DNA of 8,196 bases from Deltaproteobacteria bacterium (lineage in GTDB: Bacteria > Desulfobacterota > Desulfobulbia > Desulfobulbales > BM004): positions 1-8,196 of the forward strand of contig JAFDCC010000134.1 in assembly GCA_019312985.1 (NCBI GenBank). Direction: 5' to 3'. The position numbers and the translations under genes were made by a program. The notes beneath the pieces are model-generated. The model was not told the origin of the DNA, ran no database searches, and worked only from the letters and a program-made list of their open reading frames with translations. Below, piece after piece: positions 7,251 through 8,196 of this stretch (position 1 is the stretch's first letter; each line of letters starts with the position of its first letter).

Positions 7251-7257
7251 GAGAGGA
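7251..7257 (+). promoter_or_regulatory. Ribosome binding site of rmuC
   Basis: GAGAGGA lies before the ATG at 7265, with GAGG 8 nt from it. An in-frame ATG at 7238 has no such site, so this sequence decides the start of rmuC. Confidence 0.7.
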
Positions 7258-7264
7258 ACAATAC

Positions 7265-8196
7265 ATGAATGAAGGAGGAACCGTCCTGGCCCTGTTGGCA
7301 GGTGTTGTCGTCGGCATAACAGGGGGCCTGCTCCTGCTGGCAGGGAAAAACAGGCTGGTGCAGGAGCTGCTCACTAAAATACGGGGCCTGGAGGAGGGTG
7401 GCGCCGAGCTTCGGGAAAAGCTTGCCGCCGAACGGGAGCGGCGGGCCGGGGCCGAAGAAAAGGGCTCCAGGGTGCAGGGCCTGGAAGAAAACCTCGATAA
7501 GAAACAGCAGGAAAACAGCGTTCTGCAGGCCAGGCTCTCCGAGCTCGAGACCCGGCTTGAGGACGAGCGGCAAAGCAGCGCCGAAAAGCTGGCGCTGCTG
7601 GAAGAAGCCCGGGACCAGATGAAGATCGAGTTTCAGAATGTCGCCAACAAGATCTTCGAGGACAAGAGCCGGAAATTCACCGAGCAGAACCGGGAGAATA
7701 TTGAAGGGGTTCTGAAGCCGGTGCGGGAGCAGCTCCTCGATTTCAAAAAAAAGGTGGAGGATGTCTACGACAGGGAGTCGAAGGACCGGGTTTCGCTGCT
7801 GAACGAAATCACGCACCTGAAAAGCCTCAACGAGCGGATCAGCGAGGACGCGGTCAACCTGACCAATGCCCTCAAGGGGCAGAGCAAGACGCGGGGAACC
7901 TGGGGCGAGATGATCCTGGAGCGGGTCCTGGAGGAGTCGGGGCTGCAGAAGGGCCGCGAGTACGAAGTGCAGGCCATGTACACCGGCGAGGAGGGGCAGC
8001 GGCGCCATCCCGATGTCATCGTCCACCTGCCGGAGGGCAAGGATATCGTCATCGACTCCAAGGTTTCCCTGACCGCCTACGAAAAATACTGCACTGCCGA
8101 CAAGGAGGAAACACGGGCCAAACGCCTCAAAGAGCACATCCTGTCGGTGCGGACCCACATAAAAGCCCTGAGCGCCAAACGCTACGAGGAGCTGGA
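7265..8196 (+). CDS. rmuC: DNA recombination protein RmuC (N-terminal part; gene continues off the right edge)
   Basis: RmuC proteins limit rearrangements at inverted repeats and are thought to act as nucleases on DNA structures; the biochemical activity is inferred from fold. The visible 310 residues start with a single membrane anchor at about 6-26 (TVLALLAGVVVGITGGLLLL), so the protein is probably tethered to the inner membrane facing the cytoplasm. A long charged coiled coil follows at about 29-120. The RmuC domain then begins, with SKTRGTWGEMILERVLEESG at 207-226 and the endonuclease-like core RRHPDVIVHLP and DIVIDSKVSLTAYEKY at 246-275. Asp250, Asp264 and Lys266 are candidate metal-site residues of the PD-(D/E)XK type. 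The E. coli protein has about 475 residues, so roughly a third is missing here, cut by the window edge. The start at 7265 has a good Shine-Dalgarno sequence; an in-frame ATG at 7238 would add nine residues. It is divergent from aroK and shows no functional tie to it. Confidence 0.94.
   Translation, partial: MNEGGTVLALLAGVVVGITGGLLLLAGKNRLVQELLTKIRGLEEGGAELREKLAAERERRAGAEEKGSRVQGLEENLDKKQQENSVLQARLSELETRLEDERQSSAEKLALLEEARDQMKIEFQNVANKIFEDKSRKFTEQNRENIEGVLKPVREQLLDFKKKVEDVYDRESKDRVSLLNEITHLKSLNERISEDAVNLTNALKGQSKTRGTWGEMILERVLEESGLQKGREYEVQAMYTGEEGQRRHPDVIVHLPEGKDIVIDSKVSLTAYEKYCTADKEETRAKRLKEHILSVRTHIKALSAKRYEEL

Noticed and set aside
7183..7374. N-terminal extension of aroK to an ATG at 7374
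   Set aside because: It would add 64 residues ahead of the P-loop, unlike the family, and would overlap the start of rmuC.
7229..8158. Minus-strand open frame of 309 codons opposite rmuC
   Set aside because: It is the antisense shadow of rmuC; its Leu/Pro/Phe-rich translation is the complement of a Glu/Lys/Arg-rich coiled coil.

Overview
The window holds ordinary chromosomal genes from a moderately GC-rich bacterium. Protein style and gene content (a divergent GT5 glycogen synthase, an E. coli-like chorismate synthase, a very large helical protein directly behind gap) suggest a Gram-negative of the Desulfobacterota/deltaproteobacterial type. That placement is inference from general resemblance and was not tested by a search.

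Layout. Positions 1-7182 are a single block of minus-strand genes, in transcription order aroK (shikimate kinase, 7182-6646), aroC (chorismate synthase, 6643-5588), glgA-like glycogen/starch synthase (5549-3942), gap (glyceraldehyde-3-phosphate dehydrogenase, 3766-2759), and a very large unrecognised protein that starts at 2739 and runs off the left edge still open after 913 codons. From 7265 to the right edge, on the plus strand and divergent from aroK, lies the N-terminal two thirds or so of rmuC. The window is almost fully coding. The only sizeable spacers are the 175 bp between glgA and gap and the 82 bp between aroK and rmuC.

Transcription. aroK and aroC are 2 bp apart and glgA follows after 38 bp, so these three are probably one unit read from a sigma70-like promoter in the aroK/rmuC spacer. 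That promoter lies so close to the aroK ATG, which has no Shine-Dalgarno sequence, that the mRNA may be leaderless. gap has its own extended -10 promoter about 130 nt upstream and probably carries the large downstream gene (19 bp gap) with it.

Function. aroK and aroC catalyse the fifth and seventh steps of the shikimate pathway, the latter making chorismate. glgA elongates an alpha-glucan store, and gap is the central glycolytic/gluconeogenic dehydrogenase. The large protein may belong to a family of PEP/pyruvate-binding (dikinase-like) proteins; if so, the right-to-left series would be carbon storage, triose phosphate and PEP metabolism next to a PEP-consuming aromatic pathway. No mobile element, CRISPR array, tRNA or rRNA was seen. 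I found no clear new defence or mobile system; the most open question is the large unknown protein.
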